From Chara braunii (lineage: Eukaryota; Streptophyta; Charophyceae; Charales; Characeae), in the NCBI GenBank assembly GCA_003427395.1, contig BFEA01000391.1, forward strand, positions 535,876-599,568: DNA of 63,693 nt, written 5' to 3'. The notes below the pieces were generated by a model that saw nothing but the letters and a program-made list of their open reading frames with translations, made no database searches and was not told the origin of the DNA. Each line of letters opens with the position of its first letter. Positions within the stretch are counted from its first letter, which is position 1. Below, piece after piece: positions 24,076 through 35,743 of the stretch. Position numbers and translations under genes: made by a program.

Positions 24076-26310
24076 GCAGTCCGAGTGGTTGGTACCAACT
24101 CGGATTGCCTCTTGGTCTCCTTCAACATCCTTTTCGTTTTCAAATGTTGAAGGGGCAGCCTTACTTGGAAGAAAAATGCCTTTTGGGGTCTTTTTTTTAC
24201 TTTTTGCTGCTCCTACCCCATTTTGGGTAGGCCAAGATATTTTTTCAAGTCTCGGATCAATCTCAACCTTTGATCTGGCTGAGATCCAAGCCCAGCATAA
24301 TTCCGAGCTACCCCCAAGTGGTCTTGCTTCAATTTTGAGCCCCTATGCTCACTATTGAATTTATGGTGCATCTGACCTTCTTTTTGGGTCAAATGCATAG
24401 TTTTGTCCTTTCCCTTCTTTTGTTTCTTTCCATTTTGGGCTGCCAACTCATTTCGGAGTTGGTCGTTTGAGCTGGCCCCATAAAAAACGGTCATATGCTC
24501 TCCACCATAAGATCTGATCTCAGATTCATGGCTTACATAAAAGACGGACAACTCTTTTTTTATTTTTACTCATTTTTGCCCTTTTAAATTCAAATATTGC
24601 TGAAATAACACCCCAAGGGCATCATCTCTGCAATCCGGATCACCCTTCACAAAATTTGGAGGGATGAGGTCACAGTAGGGATCTATCAGTCCCAACTGGT
24701 CGGCACATTCTCCTCCACACTTTTCTCCCCTTTTGTCCCATCCACCCTTTTTTTTTCCATTTTCTTCTCGTTTTTCTTTTATTTCTATTTTGACAAGTGT
24801 CAAGCTGCTGTGAACTCTCTTTCTAGGCCTTAGAACCTCATTCAAGGCTAGATTCATGGCCAACAGTTGACCATTGCAACTCGGATTGCAATAATGAAGC
24901 CCCCATGCTCATGGAGGTTCCCATTTGTCTCCGTTTTCTCATTTTTAAGCCCCCTTGTGCTCCGATTTTTCCTTGGCAACTTATTTTTTGCCTAGGGCTC
25001 ATTAAGGCTCAATTTTCTTCTGCCTTGCTATTTCGAGATATCTCGGACTGCTGGGAAACCCCTCCTTTGCTTTTTTTTTCTCATTTTTGTCTCCTCTCCC
25101 CTTAGGCTCTTTCAGTTTGCACTCACAGTGGCTGATATTTTCCACTGTCAAGATTTTTATCTTCACGGCGCTACTTGTTTGCGCACTTCTCTTATTTTGC
25201 TAACTTAGGGACTACTCAAGTCCCCGTCATTCTCTTATGTCGGTTCCATTTTCTAGTCTCGACAGTGGTCCCGCCGGCACATGTCTCAAATTTCAACTAT
25301 TTTTATTTTGGTCCATTTAGTCCTGACATTATTCCTGGTGACGTCCCATTTTTATTTGGGGCCTCCTTGTCCTCGTCAGCCCCAATCCCTTCTTTTAATG
25401 AACCTCAAGGGCTTCAAATATTCTAGGCCACGAGATCCTCCATCTCGCGATTACTATTTACCGTCTTTATTTGCCCAAGTCAAAGACACAATTTTTTTGT
25501 GTCTTGAGTGAGCCAAGGTTTTTTATCTTTTGGCCTAGGCATCCCCTTGTTGTCCGTTATTTCTCGAAATGCCATAATGGTCTTTCCCCTAGCCTCATGG
25601 CCCCTCAACATGCCTCAAACTGAAACCAAATGTAACGGTCCACTTTCAAGTGCATCCGGACTCAATATTGGTTTCGGATGCATCTGAAACATGTGTTTGT
25701 CCTCCCCTATGCAATCCGTTGTATCTCGGATGCATGGGGTCTTTATTTTTCTTGATTTTCTTTGTAAAATTGATTTTCTTTGTAAAATCAACAGAAAATC
25801 AAGGTCCTTTGCAACCGTCATATCCCAGAATGTATCTGATCACGGATGTATCTCCCCAAGTGGTCGTTCTTTACCGTTAAGATATTTTTTCTTTTTTCTT
25901 TTCGTTTCTCTTTTATTTTATTTTATTTTTCCTCCATTTTCGGACACCAGGGACCTGCCAGTCCCTACTAACGGCCAACTCACTCACTCCCTCTCACTTT
26001 TTTTGTCTCATTCTCCCACCTTTTTCTTTTTTTTTTCTTTCTTTTTCTAGCATGTCAACTGTCAAGTAGCCATTAAGGCCTTTTCTAGACCCTTCCTCTT
26101 AGTTTTGGCCCTTCCTATGCCCAAGGCGCAGTCCGTTATATTTCGGACTACAATTGAGGCTCCCCCATGTCTATGGGAGCCTCCTTTTGCCTCACTATTT
26201 TCCTCATTGTGACCCCTTTTGCGCTGATTTTCTCCGGGGAGCCTATTTTTCACATGGAGTCTTTTTAGGCTCAATTTTTTTCAAGGTAGCTGATCCGAGA
26301 TATTTCGGAT
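24076..26310. repeat. Dispersed hairpins with TCCG...TCGGA cores
   Basis: Inverted repeats with related cores are scattered here: 24076-24108 (GCAGTCCGAGT/ACTCGGATTGC, 11 pairs with one G:T), 25034-25045 (CGAGATATCTCG), 25651-25682 (TGCATCCG/CGGATGCA), 25709-25735 (ATGCA-A-TCCG/CGGATGCAT), 26130-26149 (AGTCCG/CGGACT) and 26293-26310 (ATCCGA/TCGGAT). Two neighbours at 24443-24462 (CCAACTC/GAGTTGG) and 24512-24525 (ATCTGA/TCAGAT) have different arms. Four cores read TCCG or TCG, then 6-7 bases rich in AT with a central ATAT or TAT, then TCGGA. The outer arms vary but stay paired. Confidence 0.65.
24890..25105. repeat. Diverged direct repeat, copy 1
   Basis: It is parallel to 26135-26350. Shared landmarks in order are a CGGA word, GCCCCCATG then CATGGAGG-like text (versus CTCCCCCATGTCTATGGGAG), TTTTCCTCATTT, GGCTCAATTTTCTTC, a GAGATATYTCGGAYTGCTG hairpin segment, and CCTCCTTTGCTTTT. 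It was probably an old tandem or dispersed duplication. Confidence 0.55.
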
Positions 26311-26350
26311 TGCTGCCATGCCTCCTCTCTTGCTTTTCTTTTGCTTTCCT
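26135..26350. repeat. Diverged direct repeat, copy 2
   Basis: This is the partner of 24890-25105. It contains the hairpin 26293-26310 at the position equivalent to 25034-25045 in copy 1. The two hairpins differ by a few bases yet both pair. Confidence 0.55.
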
Positions 26351-27229
26351 TTCTGTTTTAGCCCTCCCGTTTACCTCCACTAGTACTTGCACTAGTGGTG
26401 CTAATATTCTTGGTCGTCTAGATCTTGATCTCGACGGCACGCCTCGCCTTGGGCTTATTTTCTCATGGCCCTTCATGACTTTGCCTTGGGACATCACATG
26501 TCCCCGCCACTTATCCCGCGCTAGTTCCCGATACTTATCCCACCGGTGGTCTCGCCGACACTTGTCCCGCTGGTGGTCTCACCGATACTTGGACCTAAAA
26601 TGTCATTATTTCTACTTAGTACCTTATGGTCCCCGACACTTTCCCTTGTGGTATCCCTGTTTCTCTTGACACTTTCTTCCCCATGGCCGCCTCATTTATA
26701 GTCTTTTTTCTATGTCCCGCGCGCTCTGGTCTTTCCAACCGCGGCTCTTTACTTGGCTCGTTGCCCTTTGGTTCTTCCTATGCCGCATCCTAGTGGCCCC
26801 CTTGACCCGGGCTACGTTTTCGCATGTCAGTGCCTCACTTATTATTTTCTCAGCCTCCTCGACTCTTTTATTCATGCGGCACGCAGCCCAGGGCATTATT
26901 TTTCCCGGCGGCCCTTCTCCCTTCGGAAAGAAGGGCCGCATTTACTATTTTCCTACGGCCCTTCGCCGCTTGCTATTTTGCTAGTCTCTTCTTGGTCCAG
27001 TGGATCCGGCAGCCCAGAACATTCTTTAGGTCCCTAGGCGCTGACACTTGTGCCTTTGGCCTTCCATCCTTTCTATCTATCTTGCCTCTGGTTTTCTCTG
27101 TTATGCACAATTCTGCCATGTACCATCTCTCAGGGATCAGGACTTATCTCGGGACCCACCAGTCCCGACACCGCGCGATCGCGCGAGCGCACACACTCCC
27201 ACCCACGTCCACACGCGCACCCGTGCACT
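26351..27229. other. No recognisable gene
   Basis: A pyrimidine-rich stretch with repeated GGTGGTCTCrCCGAyACTT words at 26540-26600 (a short tandem repeat of about 30-36 bases). Open frames (e.g. 26824-27234) lack any domain. Confidence 0.35.
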
Positions 27230-27475
27230 ACTAGCTGGGGGGGGGGGGCGTGGAAGTGTACGCCCACACGCGCAACGCGCACACTGGTTGAAGAGGCCAC
27301 GCCCACACGCACAGCGGCGCACTAGTGGGGGGGACCACGCGAAAGTGCGTGCCCACACGAGCAACTCGCGCACTAGCGGGGGAGGCCGCGTGGGAGTGAG
27401 CGCCCACTGGCACATGAGCAAAGCCGCACACTAGAGGAAGGGGCCACGTGTGGACACGCGCCACAAGCGCTCTAC
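27230..27475. repeat. GC-rich minisatellite, ~52-bp units
   Basis: About five diverged units each begin CACTAG or CACACT, followed by a G-run, a GGCCACG-like word and CGCCCACACG. Unit starts are near 27226, 27279, 27319, 27370 and 27428. A looser CG-rich repetitive stretch (GCTACCGCG...TGACAATGGAG) continues to about 27870. Confidence 0.75.
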
Positions 27476-28065
27476 CACTCCTCGCCACGAGGACGTGCGG
27501 GAAAGTCGTGAGCAATCACGTGCAGTCGCGCTCCGTCATACGGGCGCGAGACAAGTTGCGCCCATCGTTGCGTTGGCCATGGGAGCCACGGGCTACCGCA
27601 TTCGGACAACGGAGCAGCCACCCGCTGCCACGTGCAGCCGTGCGCAGTTGCTTTCAAACCGGGGTAGCCATGCGCCATGGCGCCATGACAACGGAACGAC
27701 CGCACACTGTCATGCGCAGCCGCGTGATGTTGTGCGCAGGTTGAGAGGACTACGCACTACCTCGCGCTGACAATGGAGTTGCCACATGCGTTCGTGCACA
27801 ATGGAGTCGCACGCTACCGCGTACTGACAATGGAGCAGCGCTCTGCCATATGCAGCATCGTGCCACACTCACCCTCGCCCTCACCATCACCATCATTGTT
27901 ATTTCTACAAGACGGGATCTTGGTCGGGATTTGGGTCAAGTTCGTCATCTGAAGGTCGATTGAGGTTAAGATCAAAACTAGGACCGGGACTTAAACCCGG
28001 ATTTGGATCGGGATTGGGACCAAGATCTGGATCGAGGTAGGGACCAAGGTCTAGATCGGGAGCGG

Positions 28066-29006
28066 GACATGGTTCAAGGTTGAAACCGAAGACAAGATCT
28101 GAATCGAGATTGGGACCAAGACTTGGATTGGGGTTGGGACCAAGGCGTAGATCAAGAGCGGGACGAAGTTCAAGATTGTGACCGAAGATAAGATCAGGAT
28201 CAGGACTAGAGACCTATGCTACACCGGGACCAGGTGAGGACTTTGGTCTGTTTGATTGAACCGGGGCCACGACTTAATCTAGGCGAGGGCAGACACAGAC
28301 TTTATTCTATTGATCAGACCGGTCTGGGATTTATTCCATGCAAGCACCAAATAAAAACTTTGATCCATTTTTTACTGGACCGGAACTAGGACTCAATTTG
28401 TACTACAGTCGACGCGGGCCTTATTCTTTTTTTTCGGATACGAACAGAGACTTATTTTTCGGGTGACGACCAGATGTGGACTTTGACCATTTGATCGGAC
28501 CAGGACCATAACTAGATCGGCATGACGATCGACATGGTTCAAGGTTGAAACTGGAGACAGGATCTGGATTGAGATTGGGACCAAGACGTGAATTGGGGTT
28601 GGGACCAAGGCCTAGATCAGGAGCGGGACCAAGTTCAAGATTGTGACCGAAGATAAGATCAGGATCGGGACAAGAGACCTATGCTACACCGGGACGAGGT
28701 GAGGACTTTGGTCCGTTTGATTGAATTGGGGCCACGACTTAATCTACGCGAGGGCAAACACAAACTTTATTCTATTGATCGGACCGGTCTGGGATTTATT
28801 CCATACAAGCACCAGATGAGAACTTGATTCATTTTTTATTGGACTGAAACCAGGACTCAATTTGTACTACAGCAGACGCGGGTTTTATTTTTTTTTATCG
28901 GACAAGAACCGAGACTTATTTTTCGGACGACGACCCGATGTGGACTTTGACCATTTGATCTCACCAGGACCATAACTAAATCGGTATGACGATCGACACA
29001 AACTTT
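28066..29006. repeat. Tandem duplication, ~470-bp unit
   Basis: 28066-28531 is repeated at 28532-29006, starting GACATGGTTCAAGGTTGAAAC in both, with close to 90% identity by eye. Inside each unit, and upstream to about 27910, a ~27-base degenerate phrase (GGGACCAAG..TAGATCGGGA) repeats, so the unit itself grew from shorter repeats. Confidence 0.9.
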
Positions 29007-30189
29007 TTTTTTTTTAACTGATCGAGGACCGAGACTTATTATGTGCATGAACCGAATGGAGGCTTTGACACTAATTAACCGGATCGGGACTAAATCCTCG
29101 ATAGGACTAAAGGGTGACTTATACTTTTTTGGATGTGCACCGATCGAAACTTATTTTTTTCTTTGAAATCTCATGACGATGGGACCCCATAGGCCGAAGA
29201 ATCAGGTGTATAATTTTTATAAGATCAGTTGGGACTCAGACGGATTTTCCAGACAAGGACGTTGGGAGTTTTTCTGGGGCTGGTTGCAGTGCAACTCATC
29301 CCATTGCTTTGGACTGAATAAAAATATCATTTTTGTTGCTCCCTATGATTTGACTTTGTCCTTCGGTCTTTGTTGGTTCTGATTGTGAGCTAACTTGTTT
29401 GCTAAGACTGAATACGTTGGTATTTCCTACAGGTTACAAGAGCCGGAAACAGCCCTACCGTGAGTGAGAAACACAGAACAGATTGAAGGGTTTGTATGAC
29501 GTGTCGACAAAACCGCCTACCGATTGGCACTGGTAGCTGCCCGTAGTAGGCCGCGATCCTTGAGTTTTGAACATTTCGAAATCCAAACGGCATGGGTCCA
29601 CTTTTCTCGAATAGCACATCACTGCAAATAAAACACGCACACATTGTATTCGAATACAACGTGTACCCTTTCTATTCAAATTTTGAAAAGAAAAAACTCA
29701 TCGTATTCATAGCCCTAAGGGTGCGGTATAGTGGGCTTCAGCGTCTGTATCAAGGTGTCGAATTTTTTGCGGCGGGCGACCACGATGCAAGTGGGTTCTT
29801 AGGTGGGGGGGGGATTTGGGGGACCGGTCCTTCAAGATATTGCGGACTACCTACAACTAGCTCTTGTAGACCGGGACTTTTGAAAAATGAAAGGACAGGT
29901 CCTCGGGTGGAAGTGGACCCCCAAAACAAGTGAGGGCATATAAACTGCAAAAGGGCCCTCAGGCCCAGGCGTTGAGGCCCGTCTTCTCAAAATAGGGAGG
30001 TCAGGCGGAATGAAACACACGTTTTGCAAGAGACAGTTTTTACGATTTTCTGTGCTTAAGGACATCTGCAAAGAAATCTGAAATTCTGAGAATCCATAGA
30101 TGAGGTCGTCTTCTTTCTACGAAAATATCAGAACATTTTTAAAAACTTATTTAGACCGCGAAATAATCATTGCTCCGATTTGGCACACT
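29007..30189. other. No recognisable gene
   Basis: No gene was recognised. The phrase GGTAGCTGCCCGT near 29531 is shared with the repeats at 42.2-42.7 kb, as is a TTTGAAAAATGAAAG-like phrase near 29879. A G10 run lies near 29804. Open frames here show no domain. Confidence 0.3.
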
Positions 30190-31143
30190 TGGTTCAAGCA
30201 TGCAAGCCAGGGTCGCCCGTGCGCCACAATCCGCCGCAGCCCTGCACGTCAACCGCTCATACCCGACACCAGCTCGTCGGATCGCCCAACTCTCACACTC
30301 ACTCACCTTTCAACTTGCTCGTTAGTCAACCCTCACTGATCGCACTAACCTCGAAATTCTTAGAGAGTAAACTATTTACGCTTATAAAATTTATAGCATG
30401 CATAGCTGCACGAAAGGTACGGGATTAAGCTTGGATAGACAAGAAGAGGAGAGAGGAAGTGCCTACGTCTGCGTGGTGAGGCTGCGGCGTGGGGGTGGTA
30501 GCTACACTCCACGCATCGATCCGGTCATGCAGACGCTTCGGCCAATTAGAACGGAGTATGTAAGACGAAAAAGAAGGAGAAGGAAGGCGGGCAACATAGG
30601 AGAGCCAAGAAGGACGAAGGATTACAGTTACGATCGCGCCCGCCAAAAATGACAGTTGCATAAGATTAAAGGCGCGATCCAGTCAGAACCCAGTTCCCCA
30701 CGCCACAAGATGCATGCAAACGCTGTGCAACAAAATTCCGAGTACCTAAATTCCTAGCTTAAATCCTAATTGCAAAAAGGAAATACCGGAAGAAAAAACA
30801 ATTCCGAGAGCCCGCGGGGGCTTGACATCAGCTACAAATTTGAAAAATGAAAATTTTCGCACGTTAATCGCGCTAAAATTCCTAATGCTCACACCAGAAC
30901 AAGAAAGAAGCTATGGTACGGTTATTCCTTGCGCCCATCATGGTGCAGCCCTCCAATTGTCGGCGCAGGGCTTTTCCGGCGCTGGCCCTACGAATTTCCC
31001 GCAAAAACGAAAAAGAAGTGAGGGTATCAATGCAACATGCCCAACCAAATCCCGCATACACCCGTTACCCGTCAAAGCCCTCCCATTTTCCCCCATCAGC
31101 CTCGTGCAGGAAATCGCGCGGGTGCAGAAGATCGTTCGTCACA
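30190..31143. repeat. Direct repeat, left copy; LTR candidate
   Basis: It matches 40971-41923 over about 955 bases at roughly 90% identity, in the same orientation. Both copies begin TGGTTCAAGC and end GTTCGTCACA, so they have the TG...CA ends typical of LTRs. They bracket the minus-strand Gypsy element. Against an LTR reading, no 5-bp target-site duplication is visible (ACACT before this copy, GTAGC after the other), and the primer-binding site lies 1.5 kb inside rather than next to the right copy. It may be part of a longer LTR, or a separate dispersed repeat. Confidence 0.75.
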
Positions 31144-31340
31144 TATATGACGCCTAGGGGGTTCCAATCTTGAGCAAGCTCCTACTTGCTCACTGCTTTA
31201 AGACGTGTCGACCTCTCTAATCGATCGACCACGCGGAGTTCTCTCTACGTGCCATGTATCGTAAGATAAGAGTGTGAAAGTCATCCACTCGTGGCATTCG
31301 TAGGCTCTATCCTACAAGTTTCCGGGGAAGGGCAATCTAA

Positions 31341-33345
31341 TCACGGACGGAGGAGGTGGTGGGGGATCCTGGGGAAGAGGGGGCGTGAAGCGATGGATAT
31401 CCCGGGTTTCGTTGGAAGGAAGGGGAGTGTAGTGGATGGAACCGTGGATGCGAGGGAAACGGGGGTACTCGTGTTGATGGGGAAGCGAGGCGAGGTGCGA
31501 CGGAGGGCTGCGTGAAAGTTCTCATAATTTTCGCAGGCGGGGATTACACCCGAGATAATACAATAAACTTCTATGTTATTGTATTCCCGCCAGTTCTCGC
31601 TAAAGAAAAGGACATGGAGACGGAAAGAATCAACGAGGGAGCGAGTGGTGGGGTGCGGGACTATGGTGATCAGGAGACGCGTGGCATAGAGTTGATGGAA
31701 GAGGGTGGATGGGAAAGAACACCATCCATTGGGAAAAAGGGGTCGATCCTGGATTTGGCGGGTCATTACGTAACCATGGGGACGGCGGGATAATGACCGG
31801 GGACGAAGCCCTATCGCCCGCATCTCTACGAAGGCGAAGGGCAGGGCGGGGTGGGGAGAGGGAGTCGGCGATTCACTCCTCCTGCAGCAGCGGCTTCCTG
31901 ATCCCTCGGCGGCAGCTCCATCGTCTTCGGGCTCTTCGTGTGGCGGCTCCGGGTTGAGCGACGGGTCTCCTAACAACAGCTCCGGTGGGGGTCCTTCCTC
32001 GATCAGCCGCTTACCTTTCGCCTTTTCACGTTGCCTCCGGGCTTCGACCAACTCTTCTTCTTTGCTTCTTCTGGACCGACTGCTTGATTCACCTGGCTTG
32101 CTTTCTTCCTTCGTCGGCTCCTCTTTTTCTTCTTCTTCTCTCCCTTCTTCTTCCTCTTCCTCTCTCTCTACTTCCCCCTCGGTCTCCTCTTCTCCAAGGT
32201 AATCGGAGTCTTCCGGATCTGTTCGCGATTCCTCCTACTCTTCCTCCTCTTCCTCGCCTTCTTCTTCTTCGTCGTTGGCGATCAGCATGTTCGCGCGCCG
32301 GATGACTGGGTCCCACAATACGAGATCAGTGACATTGATTTCCAGGTAAAGATCCTGGGACGGGTAAAGGCAGTTATCCGCGTCCAGCTCCGTACACGTA
32401 GACCATAGCAAATGAGGCGTGAGCGTGCGGGCGAGTACGTCGGGGCCGGGCTTGCTATCGCACCCTGATAGGATGTCGAGAGGCAGATCGTCCACCAACT
32501 GTGCCAGGAACACCAACAACTCGCTCGTGATGAGGGCGAGATTTTCTTCCTCCACCTTGCCAAACACGATGCCCAATAATTCTCCCTATGTTTCTGTGCG
32601 CCACGCCTGCACTATTAGCAACTCCACCTCATCATTCCGGACTTCCGTCCCTTCTCCTCCGGGCGCTGGCTCAGACCAATGAAAGATCACATCCACGAGG
32701 CTGAAACTAAGCTCCAGGTAGGCGTCCCTCAATCACTCCACTTATCTTGGTTCAAGATCGGCACGCTGAGCGGCTTGACGCAGAAGGAGAGGGTGGGGGC
32801 GTGGGCAGATTGCCAAAAGGTGGGGAGATCTGAAGGGAGACTGAAGAGAGAACGATGACGACGACTCATTGGGGCAGCGCAAAAGGGCGAAGCTCGGGGA
32901 GCAGGATCGGCGGCGAGCTGCTGGAAGAGCGAAGCTGTAGATCGATGTCGTGAGACGTCACGACCGTGTCCCCCCGACGGGCCAGAAGCGTCGTCCAAAC
33001 GACCGCAATTTCCTCTGCTCAAGCCCTCAAGGTCAGGAAGATGTCCCCGTGGATTGCCGACGGTATCGTGGTGACGTCCCCGGTGAAGACGATGATGACG
33101 GAGACGTGGCTAACTCCGCGCAGAGACAGGCGCTGAAAGGCCGAGACCTCGGCCAGCACATGTGTCGCTCCCGCCTGCACAAATCGAAACTCGGCTGCCG
33201 CGTGAATCGCTGCCATACTGAAGAAGGCCGCAAAACGAAGAAGGTCGGGACTAAGTCGTGGCCGCTGCACCTACCGGATTATCATAACTCGCCCCCTCGG
33301 GGTCATCAATTGCGCACTGATTGGCTGCTCCACCGAAAAGCTCAT
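31341..33345 (-). pseudogene. Accessory reading frame downstream of integrase
   Basis: After the integrase C-terminal domain the same strand carries more protein-like sequence. From about 32715 to 31341 one frame runs for about 455 codons, broken only by TAG at 32588-32586 and TAG at 32237-32235. Its first half is Leu/Asp-rich and looks globular. Its second half is a long Glu-rich stretch followed by a basic Arg/Lys/Pro-rich tail, probably disordered. Upstream, 33345-33019 holds a hydrophobic, globular-looking stretch broken by TAG at 33273-33271. The two parts may be one gene joined across a frameshift near 32730. No family was recognised. Standard Gypsy elements end after integrase, so an extra post-pol gene is unusual; some plant lineages carry env-like or antisense frames in this place. 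Confidence 0.5.
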
Positions 33346-33719
33346 GGCGATGGAGGCGGGGACGGAGTTGCTGACACAGAAGGAGAAGGGGATGCTAGAC
33401 AAGCGTCGTCCTCTTCGGTGTCGAAGGAGGAAGCAAACGAAGGTGGAGATGGGGAGGTAGGGAGGGGACGCAGATAGGACATGTGGCGAACGATCGGACG
33501 AGCCGATCGGCTGCCGGAAACCTCGAGCGCCAGCCACACCGTGTTCACCCCGTTTGGGCTGAGCTCGACTACGTGAAATCGCCTGAAGAATCGTGGCGCT
33601 AACTTCCCTTGGCGAGCACATTTCCTTACCTGCACCATGTCCCTCAATTTATACTGGGGTCGTGGACCCGCGTTCCCATTTCGGGCCTCGTAGCTACGGA
33701 CTTGTCGTCCGTGGGCCAA
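33342..33719 (-). pseudogene. Integrase C-terminal (GPY/F-like) domain
   Basis: The segment includes a PRPQYKLRDMVQVRK start, a GKLAPRFFRRFHVVEL core and an R-H-x-S-Y-LRP end, matching the usual layout of the Gypsy integrase C-terminal domain (small beta-barrel with a PxF-x-x-x-F-x-V motif). It is in a different frame from the catalytic core and overlaps it, so a frameshift separates the two. The tail is Ser/Pro-rich. No chromodomain was seen after it. Confidence 0.75.
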
Positions 33720-34575
33720 TTAAGTCATCCGCTGGCATTTTTGGGCCAAGCCAGGGAAGGGACCGTTCCATCAATTCCAAGTGTCGTTTGGCCTTGTCCC
33801 GGGCCGTGGCCCTTATAGGCCGTCGGCCCAGGGCCGATTTGTCTTGGAGACTCGGTATCAAGACACATGCCAAGCTATTGGTACATAGTTGAAAAGGGGT
33901 CAAGCCTGTAGACTCGTTGGGCGTTCCTCGATGGACCGCCAAGATGTGATCTACGATATCCGGCCAAAGCCTCGTGTCCCGAGTCGCGATATTTCGTCGC
34001 AGAGCCGTCTTAATCAACCGATTCGCATTTTCTACCAGCCCATTAGACTGTGACATGTGGGGTGCAGTATTACGGATAGCAACACCATGTATGACAAGAT
34101 TCCTTAGAACTTCCCCTCTAAATTCTGCCCCATTGTCGGTTAAAATTTCCTCCGTGTCTTGGTGCATCCTGAGGAAACGGTTGACGTATCGCGCAATTTC
34201 TGCCGCCTGTCGCGTCCTGCATGGATATGCCTCGATCCATTTTGAAAAGTGATCTACGAATACCAATAAAATTGAATATTTGTAGTTATTCGGTCTAGGA
34301 GGCACCACGATGTCGGTAGTGTCCATGCTAACTCTCTGAAATGGTCGTTCGACTACAGTCGGGACTATCGACCTTGGTGGCTGGATCGACGCCTTATCAG
34401 TAGCGCAAACCAGACAATTTCGGACGATGAATTTAACATCGTCGAAAATATTGGAGCAATACCATTCGTTCTTATCGATCGTCGTCTCAGTGATTCGGAC
34501 GGTGAAATGGGCAGCAGTTTCCTCGTGCGCAGACTTAACCCAGTCATACCTCATGAACGGGTGCAGTACAGTCAT
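33694..34575 (-). pseudogene. Integrase core with HHCC zinc domain
   Basis: It would insert the element cDNA into chromosomal DNA. The N-terminal zinc-binding motif is seen as HEETAAH followed about 30 residues later by CLVC (around residues 17-56). The catalytic triad is complete: Asp in MDTTDI, Asp in LTDNGAEF and Glu in GLVENAN, with the last two about 35 residues apart. The frame is the same as the PHD-like segment upstream but is separated from it by several stops. It is followed by a frameshift into the C-terminal domain. Confidence 0.9.
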
Positions 34576-34725
34576 CTATATCCCACTGCCGTTCGTCTTC
34601 CGTTTTTCTTACCGTCCTTCGTTCCAACGATAGTCCTAAGCCCTCTCATTAGCCCTCCTCCGATCCTCCTTAGTGAAGTCTCGGAGGGGGTTCCCTACTA
34701 CAGTAGCTATCAAAGCGACATCGGT

Positions 34726-35106
34726 TCATACCTCTGTCCTCCTAAACCTTTGGGTCTTCTCCAGACCCTTTAACGTGGCATCGAGGAACCTAGCCTCGGT
34801 CGGGATTTTGTCAATTCGACATAGGGGGCACAACCAAGACTTATTGTCGGTTCGATACTGGATGCAGGAGCCATGGGCGCTCGACAAACACTGTCGACAA
34901 TCTACCCATTCGACATACCCTTCCCCACTAGGATGCATAGGGACCGAGTAGACTCGCGAAATTGCTTTGCAAAAATAACAAAATTTGTTGGGTAAAGAGA
35001 GAAGAGATGAGGAGGAAAGAGGAGAGGGAGAGGCTCCAGAGTTACCTCCGTCACCCGTTGTCACGTGTTTGCTTCTCGTTTCGTGGAAGAACTGCCACCT
35101 GTCCAT
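34726..35106 (-). pseudogene. PHD-finger-like segment between RNase H and integrase
   Basis: A Cys4-His-Cys3 pattern is visible: CYFC, then 23 residues, CRQC, four residues, H-x2-C, eleven residues, and WLCPLC. The Trp two residues before the seventh Cys is characteristic of PHD fingers. PHD fingers usually read histone H3 tail modifications. The segment is in frame with the downstream integrase (stops intervene) and one base out of frame with the RNase H upstream. Its position suggests an added module of the pol polyprotein that could steer integration to a chromatin state. That role is an inference, and a different zinc ribbon or RING variant is possible. Confidence 0.7.
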
Positions 35107-35185
35107 ACCGGGGTCCGTTCGTCGGTTCTAGTTCTTTCCACGGGATGATCTCTTCACCTTTGGCGACCTTCGCTGGTCGATGAAG

Positions 35186-35731
35186 TCACATCAACCCATC
35201 CGCGTTCCTGTGCCTCTTCGTCTTTCGATGGATGATACCGAAATCGTATTCTTGTAGTCGCACCGCCCAACGTCCAATCATAACTGTATAATTCGTAAGC
35301 CTTTTGAGGGTCAGTAGCAACTTGTGGTTGGTGACAAGAAGGAACTTCTGCCCGTAAAGATACGGATGGAAATGTTGTATCCCCCAAATTACCGCGTAGC
35401 ATTTTCCCTTGGGAGCCGGATCGTTTCTTCGCTCGTCCGGCACGGTACGGGATGCGTACTCGATGACGTGTTTGCGACCGTCGTTCCCCTTCTGCGCTAA
35501 AATGGAAGAGATTGCCTCGGGCTGCCAATCCGTGATGAAAATGAACTGCTTTGCTGGGTCCGGTCGGATCAAAAGAGGTGTCGTAGCCAGGGCTTCCATG
35601 AGAGTGGTAAAGGTCCGTTCGCACTCTGCATCCCAGTTGAGAGGTTGGTCCTTTCGTAGCAGATTCGTTAGAGGTCGTGCGATGGTAGCAAATTCCTTGA
35701 TAAATCGACGGTAATACGACGCCAGTCCCAA
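35186..35731 (-). pseudogene. RNase H domain and RT connection region
   Basis: It begins with the GLASYYRRFI phrase of the Gypsy RT thumb/connection. It continues with a DWQPEAISSILAQ stretch equivalent to the first RNase H Asp motif, an EYASR motif, and TNHKLL where TDHKPL is usual (Asp to Asn). It ends with a RNADGLM phrase equivalent to NADALSR. It continues the RT frame across a TAG at 35746-35744. The TGA at 35188-35186 falls where CGA would preserve the family pattern, and the frame goes on beyond it for about 45 codons. Confidence 0.85.
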
Positions 35732-35743
35732 GAAGGCTCGAAC

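Noticed and set aside
30190-31143. Solo LTRs with their own target-site duplications
   Set aside because: Flanks of neither copy show a matching 4-6 base duplication (ACACT/TATAT for the left, CCGCT/GTAGC for the right).
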